From UBA9214 sp964443845 (GTDB lineage Bacteria; Pseudomonadota; Gammaproteobacteria; UBA9214): 64,000 bases of DNA. The position numbers were made by a program, and so were the translations under genes. Numbering within the stretch: the first letter of the stretch is position 1; each line of letters begins with the position of its first letter. Shown here one piece after another: positions 9,878 through 17,962 of this stretch. The DNA lies in assembly GCA_964443845.1 (NCBI GenBank), contig CAYUFA010000003.1:25454-89453 (forward strand), read 5' to 3'. The notes under the pieces are model-generated. The model was not told the DNA's origin. It made no database searches and saw only the letters and a program-made list of their open reading frames with translations.

Positions 9878-10210
9878 TTATTCCGCCCCGGCCGTGCCCG
9901 ACACGGCTTCCTTCACCAGCTTCTGCAACTCGCCCTTCTGGTAGAGCTCCAGCGTGATGTCACAGCCACCGATCAGTTCGCCGTTGATGTAGATCTGCGG
10001 AAAGGTCGGCCAGTTCGCATAGCGCGGCAGGTTCTGGAAGACCTCCGGGTCAGCCAGCACGTTGACGTGCGCAAACTGTTCTCCGCAGGCCATCAGCGCC
10101 TGCGCGGCACGGCTGGAGTAACCGCACTGTGGCAGTTGTGGCGAGCCTTTCATGAATATCACCACCGGGTTGCTCTTCACCGTGGAATCGATACGTTCCA
10201 GTACATCCAT
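9878..10210 (-). CDS. grxD: Monothiol glutaredoxin (Grx4 type)
   Basis: A 110-residue class II glutaredoxin. The active site is CGYS in PQCGYSSRAAQAL rather than the CGFS of most members, with Lys 21 in FMKGSPQLPQ and the glutathione-binding blocks WPTFPQIYINGELIGG and GCDI. Proteins of this family bind and pass on [2Fe-2S] clusters, working with BolA-type partners. It stands apart from iscR-iscU, 35 kb away. The start is the ATG at 10208-10210, with GAGAGGATG just ahead. The single Phe-to-Tyr change in the motif is conservative. Confidence 0.93.
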   Translation of the reverse strand: MDVLERIDSTVKSNPVVIFMKGSPQLPQCGYSSRAAQALMACGEQFAHVNVLADPEVFQNLPRYANWPTFPQIYINGELIGGCDITLELYQKGELQKLVKEAVSGTAGAE

Positions 10211-10224
10211 TGCATCATCCTCTC

Positions 10225-10275
10225 GGGGGACGGTCCCCCATGCGTTTATCCTGGGGGCAGTGTACCCCCGGACAA
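10225..10275 (-). promoter_or_regulatory. Candidate grxD promoter with two G/C-run hairpins
   Basis: On the minus strand TTGTCC (10270-10275) and GATAAA (10245-10250) form a weak promoter with a long 19-base spacer. The spacer itself is an inverted repeat, G5 with C5 around seven bases (10253-10269). A second hairpin, GGGGGA/TCCCCC around three bases (10225-10239), lies in the leader just ahead of the ribosome-binding site. This could be an operator plus a translation-control hairpin. Confidence 0.35.
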
Positions 10276-10295
10276 AGGGTACAAAAAACTACCCA

Positions 10296-12077
10296 TTAGA
10301 GGGAGTTGTCGACGTTAAGTTGCAACCAGAGTTCCAGCAGGGCGACGTGCCAGAGCTTGTTGCCGAGGATCGGGGTCAGGGCATGTTCCGGGCTGTCCAG
10401 CAGCGAGTCGACGTAGTCGCGCTGCAACAGGCCACGCTCCCGGCAGGCGCGGGACTCCAGTACCTCGCGCATGAATTCCAGCACCGGGCCGCGCACGAAC
10501 TTGAGCGCCGGCACCGGAAAATAGCCCTTCGGCCGGTCGATGACGAGATCCGGCAGCAGGTCGCGCGCGATCACCTTGAGCGGGTACTTGCCGCCGGAAC
10601 GCAGTTTTACCTCCGGCGGCATGCAGGCCACCAGTTCCACCAGCGCGATGTCCAGGAACGGCACGCGCGCCTCCAGCCCCCAGGCCATGGTCATGTTGTC
10701 CACCCGCTTGACCGGGTCATCCACGATGAGCGTGGTGACATCGAAGGCCAGCACGCGGTTCAGGAAGCGCTCCGTCTCGAACGCCGCCAGTCCCGTGGCA
10801 ACGCGCGGCGTCGTGTAGTCGGGACCCCGGTACGGGGTCTCGATGGTCGCCTCCACCTCCTCGTGCGTGCGATCGAAATACAGGGCACCGAAGCGCTCGA
10901 TGTCGGTGCCGGCAAGCGCCTGCATGCGCGGATACCAGAAATAGCCGCCGAACACCTCGTCTGCGCCCTGCCCGCTCTGCACGACCTTGACCTGTTGGGA
11001 GACGCGTTCGCCCAGCAGGTAGAACGCCACGGCGTCCTGCCCGACCATCGGCTCGCACATGTTGACCACGGCCTCCGGCATGCGCGCCAGCACCTCGCTG
11101 TTCGGGATGATGAATCGATGATGGCGGGTTGCGTACAGGTCGGCGACCAGGTCGGAATATTCGAACTCGTTGCCGCGTTCTTCCGGCGCGTCCTCGAACC
11201 CGACCGAGAAGGTGAGCAGTTCGGAACACCCGGCCTCCGCCAGCAGGGCCACCAGCAGGCTGGAATCCAGCCCGCCGGACAGCAGCAGGCCGACCGGAAC
11301 GTCCGCGATCTCCAGGCGTTTCCGGACCGCACGCTGGAGGGCCTCGTGCGCCGCCTCGATCCATTCCCACTCGTTCAGATCGCAGGTACAGTTGCGGACA
11401 TCCAGTTGCCAGTAGCGATCCAGTGTCCAGCGCCGGTCCGGCTGCACGACCAGGCTGTGGGCCGGTGGCAGCTTGCGCAACCCGCGCAGCAGGGTGCGCG
11501 GGGCCGGTACGACGGCATGCAGGCTGAGGTGGTGGTGCAGGGCCACGGGGTCGATCCGGGTATCCAGGTCGCCCGCAGCCAGCAACGCCTGGCTGGTGGA
11601 GGCAAACCGGATCCCGTCACGGGTATAGCTGTAATACAGCGGCTTGATTCCGAGCCGGTCACGCACCAGCAACAACCGCTGGCGGGGTTCGTCCCAGAGC
11701 GCGAAGGCGAACACACCCTCCAGGTGAGCGGGGCAGTGCTCGCCCCATTCGGCATAGGCGCGCAGGATGACCTCGGTATCCCCGTCCGAGAAAAAGTGAT
11801 GACCGCGGGCGCGCAATTCGCTACGCAACTCGGGATAGTTGTAGATCGTACCGTTGAAGACCAGCGCCAGTCCCAGTCCGGCATCGCGCATGGGCTGCGC
11901 CGAGCGTTCCGACAGGTCGATGATGGACAGCCGCCGGTGTCCGAGTGCCACCGCTCCGGAGCGGAATTCACCGCCGGCATCCGGGCCGCGGCGCGCCAGC
12001 GTTGCCGTCATGCGCGCCAGCACGGCCGGGTCGGGCGCCGTACCATCAAACCGCAGTTCACCACAGATGCCGCACAT
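10296..12077 (-). CDS. Asparagine-synthase-like amidotransferase, probably the N-acetylglutaminylglutamine amide type
   Basis: A 593-residue glutamine-dependent amidotransferase. The N-terminal glutaminase begins MCGICGEL with Cys 2 as nucleophile, then RRGPDAGGEF, HRRLSIIDLS and FNGTIYNYPELR. The ATP-pyrophosphatase domain has LLSGGLDSS. Blocks such as DPVALHHHLSLHAVVPAP and GQGADEVFGGYFWY resemble the subgroup that amidates the compatible solute N-acetylglutaminylglutamine; this is from memory and needs a profile check. The usual partners of that pathway, a GNAT-fused ligase and a peptidase, are not adjacent. The start is fixed by Cys 2 (ATG at 12075-12077). hyuB lies 28 bases upstream. Confidence 0.8.
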   Translation of the reverse strand: MCGICGELRFDGTAPDPAVLARMTATLARRGPDAGGEFRSGAVALGHRRLSIIDLSERSAQPMRDAGLGLALVFNGTIYNYPELRSELRARGHHFFSDGDTEVILRAYAEWGEHCPAHLEGVFAFALWDEPRQRLLLVRDRLGIKPLYYSYTRDGIRFASTSQALLAAGDLDTRIDPVALHHHLSLHAVVPAPRTLLRGLRKLPPAHSLVVQPDRRWTLDRYWQLDVRNCTCDLNEWEWIEAAHEALQRAVRKRLEIADVPVGLLLSGGLDSSLLVALLAEAGCSELLTFSVGFEDAPEERGNEFEYSDLVADLYATRHHRFIIPNSEVLARMPEAVVNMCEPMVGQDAVAFYLLGERVSQQVKVVQSGQGADEVFGGYFWYPRMQALAGTDIERFGALYFDRTHEEVEATIETPYRGPDYTTPRVATGLAAFETERFLNRVLAFDVTTLIVDDPVKRVDNMTMAWGLEARVPFLDIALVELVACMPPEVKLRSGGKYPLKVIARDLLPDLVIDRPKGYFPVPALKFVRGPVLEFMREVLESRACRERGLLQRDYVDSLLDSPEHALTPILGNKLWHVALLELWLQLNVDNSL

Positions 12078-12105
12078 ATCCGCCCGTCGCTCTAGCCGCC
12101 CGCGT

Positions 12106-13644
12106 TCATGACACCCTGCCCCAGCCGCCGCCACCCGGTGTACGGAGCGTCAGGCGGTCGCCCGGCGCAGCCGTGAAGGTGACCTTCGCCGGGAGTTCCC
12201 GGCGGTTCAGCCGGTTCTCGCCGGGGCGACCCGCCGCACCGCCCTGCAATCCCCATGGCGCATGCTGCCGGCGCTCGGTCAGCAGGGTGACCGTGGCCGG
12301 TGCCAGGAATTCGTATTCCCGCTCCAGTCCATCCCCGCCCGGGTGCCGGCCCGCACCGCCGGACCCCGTCCGGACCCGGTAGCCGGTGATCCGCAGCGGG
12401 TAATTCAGTTCCAGCACCTCCACCGGGGTGTTGAGGGTATTGGTCATGTGTGACTGTACCGCACTCAGCCCCGGGTAGCGGGGACCGCCACCGGCCCCGC
12501 CGGCAATGGTTTCGTAGTAATCCCAGTTGCGGGTGGCGGAGCGCGCGCCCATGGCCAGGTTGTTCATGGTCCCCTGGCTGGCCGCCGGGACCCGGTCCGG
12601 TAACGCCTCGGCCAGCGCGCCGGCCACCGCATCGACGATGCGGCTGCTGGTTTCGACGTTGCCTGCCGCCACGGCGGCGGGTGGCCCCGCATTCACCAGC
12701 GAACCGGGCGGTGCCTGCAACCGGATCGCGCGGAAACTGCCGGCACACGCCGGCGTATACGCGGGCATCAGGCAGCGAAACACGTACCATACCGCGGCGG
12801 CTGTCACCGGCAACGGGCAGTTGATGTTGCCCGGGACCTGGGAATCGGTCCCGCGGAAGTCGACCACGACCTGGCCCTGCCGCACCGTCAGCGTGACCCG
12901 GATGCGGATATCCCGCCGGCCCGTGCCGTCATCGTCCATGACATCGGTGAACGTGTAGGTACCATCCGGGATGGCTGCCAGTGCCTGGCGCGCGAGACGT
13001 TCGCCGTAACGGTTCACCGCGGCCAGTCCGGCACGGAATGCATCCGGACCGGCGCCGCGCACCAGCGCCGACAGCTTGCCTGCACCGGTGCGGTTGGCGC
13101 TGATCTGCGCGGCCAGATCCGCATGCATCTGCGCGGGGCTGGCCGTGGCCGTGGTGATGTGCTGCAGCAACGTTTCATCGATGCGCCCGGCCTGCAGCAG
13201 GTGTTGCGGGGCGATCACCAGGCCTTCCTCGTCCAGGCGCGTGGATACCGGCATCGAGCCCGGACTGCGCGCACCGATATCGGCATGGTGTGCGCGATTG
13301 GCCACGAAGCCCGCACAGACGTGGTCCACGAACACCGGTGCAATCAGGGTCACATCGGGCAGATGCGTACCGCCCTGGAACGGATCGTTCACGATCACCA
13401 TGTCTCCGGCAGACCACGCGAGGGAGGACACCAGGCCGCGCATGGCAAACGCCATGCTGCCCAGATGCACGGGAATGTGCGCGGCCTGCGCACACAGCGC
13501 GCCCCGCGCATCGAACACGGCGCAGGAAAAATCCAGCCGGTCCTTGATATTGGTGGACAGCGCGGCACGGCACAGCACCGCGCCCATCTCCTCACACAGG
13601 GCATCCAGCTGGCTGCAGAACAGGCTGAGTTCGATGGCATTCAT
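12106..13644 (-). CDS. hyuB: Hydantoinase B / 5-oxoprolinase family protein
   Basis: A 512-residue HyuB-type subunit. Family blocks are LSTNIKDRLDFSCAVFD, HIPVHLGSMAFAMR, GDMVIVNDPFQGGTHLPDVTL and NRAHHADIGARSPGSMP, and the Gly-rich end TLRTPGGGGWG. These enzymes hydrolyse cyclic amides (hydantoins, 5-oxoproline) with ATP together with a HyuA subunit, which is not adjacent. The start at 13642-13644 gives MNAIELSLFCSQLD. It runs 28 bases ahead of the amidotransferase gene on the same strand; since both act on amide or lactam chemistry, a shared pathway is possible but unproven. Confidence 0.88.
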   Translation of the reverse strand: MNAIELSLFCSQLDALCEEMGAVLCRAALSTNIKDRLDFSCAVFDARGALCAQAAHIPVHLGSMAFAMRGLVSSLAWSAGDMVIVNDPFQGGTHLPDVTLIAPVFVDHVCAGFVANRAHHADIGARSPGSMPVSTRLDEEGLVIAPQHLLQAGRIDETLLQHITTATASPAQMHADLAAQISANRTGAGKLSALVRGAGPDAFRAGLAAVNRYGERLARQALAAIPDGTYTFTDVMDDDGTGRRDIRIRVTLTVRQGQVVVDFRGTDSQVPGNINCPLPVTAAAVWYVFRCLMPAYTPACAGSFRAIRLQAPPGSLVNAGPPAAVAAGNVETSSRIVDAVAGALAEALPDRVPAASQGTMNNLAMGARSATRNWDYYETIAGGAGGGPRYPGLSAVQSHMTNTLNTPVEVLELNYPLRITGYRVRTGSGGAGRHPGGDGLEREYEFLAPATVTLLTERRQHAPWGLQGGAAGRPGENRLNRRELPAKVTFTAAPGDRLTLRTPGGGGWGRVS

Positions 13645-13747
13645 GCAAGGGAATGCTCGTGCAGGTCGTGTTCCCGTCTCGCGCAAAAAGTCTGCAGATC
13701 ATACCCTAAGCTGATGCTTTTCAGACAGAAAGTGACCATGAATGTTA

Positions 13748-13776
13748 TTGCAAAAACAGGGGTACTCCCGTATCCT
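13748..13776 (+). promoter_or_regulatory. Candidate promoter for the urate-oxidase-N-type gene
   Basis: TTGCAA (13748-13753) and TATCCT (13771-13776) are separated by 17 bases, each 4 of 6 to the sigma-70 consensus, about 64 bases ahead of the ATG at 13840. The surrounding sequence is clearly more AT-rich than the neighbouring genes. Confidence 0.4.
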
Positions 13777-13839
13777 CCGTTTCCTGACTAATTCAGTCAC
13801 CTATTCACCATCCAACCGCGCCGTGGGAGCCTGCTACCA

Positions 13840-14433
13840 ATGAATCCGTTAACATCAATTTCTGGAACCATCATTTCCGGCTTTGTTCTGGCAATCCTGA
13901 TCGTACTGGGTCTGGGCAGCACCGAATTCCGCCCCCTGGAAACCGCGGTCTGGGCACACGTGCTGGCCGGTATCACCTGGATCGGCCTGCTCTACTACTT
14001 CAACTTCGTGCAGGTGCCCGCCGTTGGACGGGCGGTGGCCGACAAGGAACCGGGCCCGGCCGCCATCAACAAGTACGTGGCACCGCTTGCGCTGCTGTGG
14101 TTCCGCTGGGCCGCCGTGGCCACCTGGCTGACCGGCGCGGCCGCGCTGGGCCACATGGGCATCCTGGGCGCCGCCTTCACGTTCGACCATTTCACCTTCA
14201 GCAGTTCCGCCTCGATCATCGGCGTGGGTGCCTGGCTGGGCACCATCATGCTGTTCAACGTGTGGGTGCTGATCTGGCCGAACCAGAAGAAGATCCTGGG
14301 CATGGTGCAGGCCAGTGCCGATGAAATCGCCGCGGCCAAGAAGGTCGCCCTGATGGCCTCGCGCACCAACACGCTGCTGTCCATCCCGATGCTGATGTGC
14401 ATGACCGGGTTTGCCCACGGCCTGCCCTTCTGA
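13840..14433 (+). CDS. Integral membrane protein, urate hydroxylase PuuD N-terminal type
   Basis: A 197-residue inner-membrane protein with about four to five hydrophobic segments (near 8-28, 34-56, 85-103 and 125-147). The blocks WAHVLAGITWIGLLYYFNFVQVP and WLGTIMLFNVWVLIWPNQKKI match the membrane domain of PuuD, as I recall it, where it is followed by a cytochrome c domain that oxidises urate. That haem domain (CxxCH) is absent here, so this is a stand-alone membrane module. His residues at 40, near 111 and elsewhere could bind haem. No purine genes lie nearby, so its substrate is unknown. Confidence 0.75.
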   Translation: MNPLTSISGTIISGFVLAILIVLGLGSTEFRPLETAVWAHVLAGITWIGLLYYFNFVQVPAVGRAVADKEPGPAAINKYVAPLALLWFRWAAVATWLTGAAALGHMGILGAAFTFDHFTFSSSASIIGVGAWLGTIMLFNVWVLIWPNQKKILGMVQASADEIAAAKKVALMASRTNTLLSIPMLMCMTGFAHGLPF

Positions 14434-14487
14434 TACCCCGGACCGCTGGCGGCCGGCCCGGACCGGGACGGCCGCGCCCGCAACACC

Positions 14488-14519
14488 CGCAAACCCGGCT
14501 CCGGCCGGGTTTGCGCTTT
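14488..14519 (+). terminator. Terminator after the PuuD-like gene
   Basis: CGCAAACCCGG at 14488-14498 and CCGGGTTTGCG at 14505-14515 form an 11-bp perfect stem with a six-base loop, followed by CTTTA. The T-run is short, so termination may be incomplete. Confidence 0.7.
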
Positions 14520-14554
14520 ACCGGCCCGCGGTTATAGAATCTCCTGTCTTGTAC

Positions 14555-14579
14555 GGCAGTCTTGATCGGACTGCCTTTT
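14555..14579 (+). terminator. Hairpin with T-run in the argD leader
   Basis: GGCAGTC at 14555-14561 and GACTGCC at 14569-14575 form a 7-bp stem followed by TTTT (14576-14579), 21 bases ahead of argD. A -10-like TATAGA lies at 14533-14538. If transcription starts just after it, this hairpin would sit in the argD leader as an attenuator or partial terminator. It could also be a second terminator for the upstream gene. Confidence 0.5.
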
Positions 14580-14600
14580 GTGTTTCTGGTACATGGGAAA

Positions 14601-15782
14601 ATGTCCGACCACCTCATGGCAACCTACAACCGGCTACCGGTCACCTTCGAACGGGGTCAGGGTGTCTGGCTATGGGACACCGAACACCGGCAATATCTGG
14701 ATGCACTGAGCGGAATCGCCGTGTGCGGCCTGGGCCACGCGCACCCCGCGGTCAGCGCGGCACTGTGCGACCAGGCCGGCAAGCTGCTGCATACCTCGAA
14801 TCTCTACGGCATCGCCCTGCAGCAGCAGCTGGCCGACCGGCTGTATGCGGTCTCCGGCATGGACCGGGTGTTTTTTGCCAACTCCGGGGCCGAGGCGAAC
14901 GAGGCCGCCATCAAGATCGCGCGGCTGTACGGACACAGCAGGGGGGTCCACACGCCGGCCGTGGTGGTCATGGAGAAAAGCTTTCACGGCCGCACCCTGG
15001 CCACGCTCACCGCCACCGGCAACCGCCGCATCCAGGCCGGTTACGAACCGCTGGTCAGCGGCTTTCTGCGCGTGCCCTACAACGACGTGGCCGCCATCCG
15101 CGCGCTCGCCAGCGGCAAGAATGACATCGTCGCCGTGCTGGTCGAACCGGTGCAGGGCGAAGGCGGCGTCCGTCTGCCCGATGCCGGGTATCTCACCGGG
15201 ATCCGGGCCCTGTGCGACGAATTCGGCTGGCTGATGATGCTCGACGAGATCCAGACCGGCATGGGCCGCACGGGTGCCTGGTTCGCCTGGCAGCACAGCG
15301 GCGCGCAACCGGATGTGTGCACGCTGGCGAAGTCCCTGGGCAACGGGGTACCGATCGGCGCCTGCCTGGCCAGCGGCAAGGCCGCGGAGCTGATGCAGCC
15401 CGGCAGCCACGGCTCCACCTTCGGCGGCAACCCGCTGGCCTGCCGCGCAGCGCTGGCCGTACTCGACACGCTGGAACAGGAACAGCTGGTGGCGCGGGCC
15501 GCGCAGGCCGGGCAAGCCATGCTGGAGCAGTTCCGCGACCGCCTGCACGGCGTTGCCGGCGTGCTCGACGTGCGCGGTCTCGGCCTGATGCTGGGCATCG
15601 AGCTGGACCGCCCGTGCACCGCACTGGTCGGCCGGGCGCTGGATCAGGGCCTGCTGATCAACGTGACGGCCGAACGCGTGATCCGCCTGCTGCCGCCGCT
15701 CATCCTCAATGACAAGCAGGCCAGCATGATCGTTGACCAGGTCAGCACTCTGGTGCGTGAATTTCTGGTCGCACCAGCATGA
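14601..15782 (+). CDS. argD: Acetylornithine aminotransferase
   Basis: A 393-residue PLP-dependent class III aminotransferase that makes N-acetylornithine in arginine synthesis, and often also acts in lysine synthesis. It has NSGAEANEAAIKIAR for cofactor phosphate binding, KSFHGRTLATL, EPVQGEGGV, and LMMLDEIQTGMGRTG with the cofactor Asp. The Schiff-base lysine is in CTLAKSLGNGVPIGA. The ATG at 14601 gives MSDHLMATYNRLPV, the usual start for this subgroup. It overlaps argF by four bases (ATGA) and leads an argD-argF-FKBP-nadC run. Confidence 0.95.
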   Translation: MSDHLMATYNRLPVTFERGQGVWLWDTEHRQYLDALSGIAVCGLGHAHPAVSAALCDQAGKLLHTSNLYGIALQQQLADRLYAVSGMDRVFFANSGAEANEAAIKIARLYGHSRGVHTPAVVVMEKSFHGRTLATLTATGNRRIQAGYEPLVSGFLRVPYNDVAAIRALASGKNDIVAVLVEPVQGEGGVRLPDAGYLTGIRALCDEFGWLMMLDEIQTGMGRTGAWFAWQHSGAQPDVCTLAKSLGNGVPIGACLASGKAAELMQPGSHGSTFGGNPLACRAALAVLDTLEQEQLVARAAQAGQAMLEQFRDRLHGVAGVLDVRGLGLMLGIELDRPCTALVGRALDQGLLINVTAERVIRLLPPLILNDKQASMIVDQVSTLVREFLVAPA

Positions 15783-16684
15783 GCATTCGACACTTTCTCA
15801 CCCTGCTCGACCTGGACTCGGACGAGCTCCGGCAACTGGTCCAGCGCGCGATCGAACTGAAGGCATGGCACCGTACCGGCCGCGTGCACGAGCCCCTGCG
15901 GCACCGCATCCTGGCCATGGTGTTCGACAAGTCGTCCACCCGCACGCGCATGTCGTTCGAGGCCGGCATGGCACAGCTCGGCGGTCACGCCATCTTCCTC
16001 TCCCCGCGCGACACCCAGCTGGGCCGGGGCGAGAACATCGAGGACAGTGCACGGGTGCTCTCGCGCATGTCCGATGTCATCATGATCCGCACCTTCGAAC
16101 ACTCCAAGCTCGAACGCTTTGCGGAATATTCCTCGGTGCCGGTGATCAACGCGCTCACGGACAGCTGTCATCCCTGCCAGTTGCTGGCGGACATGCAGAC
16201 CTACTTCGAGCACCGTGGCGATATTCGCGGGCGGACCGTGGCCTGGATCGGCGACGGCAACAACATGTGCCATTCCTACATCAACGCGGCACGCCAGTTC
16301 GATTTCCAACTGAACGTCGCCTGCCCCGCGGGCTATTACCCGGATAAAGACATCCTGTCCGCGGCCGGCGACCGGATTCGCATGCTGGACAGTGCCGCGG
16401 ACGCCGCCCGGAACGCCGACCTGGTCATCACCGACGTGTGGGCCAGCATGGGCCAGGAAGAGGAGCAGGACAAGCGCGTGCACGCCTTCGCCGACTACCA
16501 GGTCAATGCCGGGATCATGCGTGCCGCCGCGAGCGATGCCCTGTTCATGCACTGCCTGCCGGCGCATCGCGGCGAGGAAGTCAGCGCCGCGGTCATCGAC
16601 GGCCCGCAGAGCGTCGTCTGGGACGAGGCCGAGAACCGGCTGCACGCACAGAAGGCCCTGCTCGAACTGCTGTTGACCCGCTGA
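15779..16684 (+). CDS. argF: Ornithine carbamoyltransferase
   Basis: A 301-residue cytosolic enzyme that makes citrulline from ornithine and carbamoyl phosphate. The carbamoyl-phosphate loop is KSSTRTRMSFE, followed by the family blocks HPCQLLADMQTYFEH and WIGDGNNMCHS (ornithine side), and the catalytic HCLPAHRGEEV. Residues 223-232 (WASMGQEEEQ) match the usual W-x-SMG motif. It overlaps the end of argD (ATG inside ATGA at 15779), so translation is coupled. Aspartate transcarbamylase is excluded by the HCLP motif. Confidence 0.97.
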   Translation: MSIRHFLTLLDLDSDELRQLVQRAIELKAWHRTGRVHEPLRHRILAMVFDKSSTRTRMSFEAGMAQLGGHAIFLSPRDTQLGRGENIEDSARVLSRMSDVIMIRTFEHSKLERFAEYSSVPVINALTDSCHPCQLLADMQTYFEHRGDIRGRTVAWIGDGNNMCHSYINAARQFDFQLNVACPAGYYPDKDILSAAGDRIRMLDSAADAARNADLVITDVWASMGQEEEQDKRVHAFADYQVNAGIMRAAASDALFMHCLPAHRGEEVSAAVIDGPQSVVWDEAENRLHAQKALLELLLTR

Positions 16685-16774
16685 CCGGGGCAACCGCCCG
16701 TCTTGCACCAGCGGCGTGTCGGCGGGAAACTGGCCGGCAGGCAACCTGAGCCAATGCAACCCGAGGAGACCCCC

Positions 16775-17125
16775 ATGACCGAGATCACCACCGCATCCGG
16801 ACTGCGCTATACCGACCTCAGGGCCGGGGCAGGCGACCCCGTCACCGGGCGTGGCCAGACAGTCACCGTGCACTACACCGGCTGGCTGGATGACCATACG
16901 AAATTCGATTCCAGCCGCGACCGCTCCGTACCCTTCAGCTTTCCCGTCGACTGCGGCTACGTCATCAAGGGCTGGGACGAAGGCGTCAAGGGCATGCGGG
17001 TCGGCGGCATCCGGCGGCTGGTCATCCCGCCGGAACTGGGTTATGGCGAACGCGGTGCCGGGGCTGCGATCCCGCCGAATGCCACCCTGCATTTTGAAAT
17101 CGAGCTGCTCGAAATCTCCAGCTGA
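16775..17125 (+). CDS. FKBP-type peptidyl-prolyl isomerase
   Basis: A 116-residue single-domain FKBP that speeds proline cis-trans isomerisation. Active-site residues are visible in VTVHYTGWLDD, KFDSSRDRSVPFSF, VIKGWDEGVKGM, IPPELGYGERGAG and ATLHFEIELLEI. There is no signal peptide, so it is cytosolic. GAGGAGA lies eight bases ahead of the ATG at 16775, deciding the start. nadC begins directly after its stop codon with no gap. Its place between arginine and NAD genes says nothing specific about its clients. Confidence 0.93.
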   Translation: MTEITTASGLRYTDLRAGAGDPVTGRGQTVTVHYTGWLDDHTKFDSSRDRSVPFSFPVDCGYVIKGWDEGVKGMRVGGIRRLVIPPELGYGERGAGAAIPPNATLHFEIELLEISS

Positions 17126-17962
17126 ATGCGTATCGAGGTCCTGGACCAGGGCCTGCTGCACTGCGTCCGCGCCGCACTGCAGGAGGATGTGGGCAGTGGT
17201 GACGTCACTGCGGAGCTGATCCCCGCCGCGCAGCAGGCACGCGCCCGCGTCATCACGCGGCAGGCCGCCATTCTGTGCGGTATGGCCTGGTTCAACGCCG
17301 TGTTCGCCGAACTCGACTCCACCGTCAGTGTCCGCTGGCTGGCCCGTGACGGTGCGGCCGTCCGACCGGGCGAGACGCTGTGCACCCTGGCAGGCCCGGC
17401 GCGTGCCCTGCTCACCGGTGAACGCACCGCGCTGAACTTCCTGCAGACCCTGTCCGCCACGGCCACCTGCGCCCGCCGTCACGCCGATGCAGTCACCGGC
17501 CTGCCGGTGCAGATCCTCGACACCCGCAAGACCATACCCGGCCTGCGCGAGGCGCAGAAATACGCGGTGCGCACCGGCGGCTGTTACAACCACCGCAACG
17601 GCCTGTATGACGCCTACCTGATCAAGGAAAACCACATCCGCGCCGCCGGCTCGATCGCCAGCGCAGTGGCACGGGCACGCGAACTGCACCCGGAGCTGCC
17701 GCTGGAGGTGGAGGTCGAACACCGGGAACAGCTCGAGGAAGCGCTGGCCGCCGGCGCCGAACGGCTGCTGCTGGACAACTTCACCAGCGAACAGTTGCGC
17801 GACGCCGTGACCCGGGTCGCCGGCCGTGCCCGGCTGGAAGCCTCCGGCGGATTCACCCTGGCCAATCTGCGCGAGGTGGCCACAACCGGCGTGGACTACA
17901 TCTCCATTGGCAGCCTCACCAAGCACATCCAGGCAGTCGACCTGTCGATGGAATTCGAATAG
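17126..17962 (+). CDS. nadC: Nicotinate-nucleotide pyrophosphorylase (carboxylating)
   Basis: Converts quinolinate and PRPP to nicotinate mononucleotide in de novo NAD synthesis, taking the product of NadA (nadA is at 60238). It is 278 residues, normal for the family. Signatures are ALQEDVGSGDVTAELI, GERTALNFLQTLSATAT, ILDTRKTIPGLREAQKYAVRTGG with the PRPP-binding Arg and Lys, HRNGLYDAYLIKENHI, VEVEV, LLDNF and ISIGSLTKH. The start follows the FKBP stop directly. No NAD-responsive repressor gene is nearby. Confidence 0.97.
   Translation: MRIEVLDQGLLHCVRAALQEDVGSGDVTAELIPAAQQARARVITRQAAILCGMAWFNAVFAELDSTVSVRWLARDGAAVRPGETLCTLAGPARALLTGERTALNFLQTLSATATCARRHADAVTGLPVQILDTRKTIPGLREAQKYAVRTGGCYNHRNGLYDAYLIKENHIRAAGSIASAVARARELHPELPLEVEVEHREQLEEALAAGAERLLLDNFTSEQLRDAVTRVAGRARLEASGGFTLANLREVATTGVDYISIGSLTKHIQAVDLSMEFE

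Noticed and set aside
10152..12095. Plus-strand frame of 647 codons opposite the amidotransferase
   Set aside because: It mirrors a clear asparagine-synthase-like gene and has no recognisable motif or ribosome-binding site.
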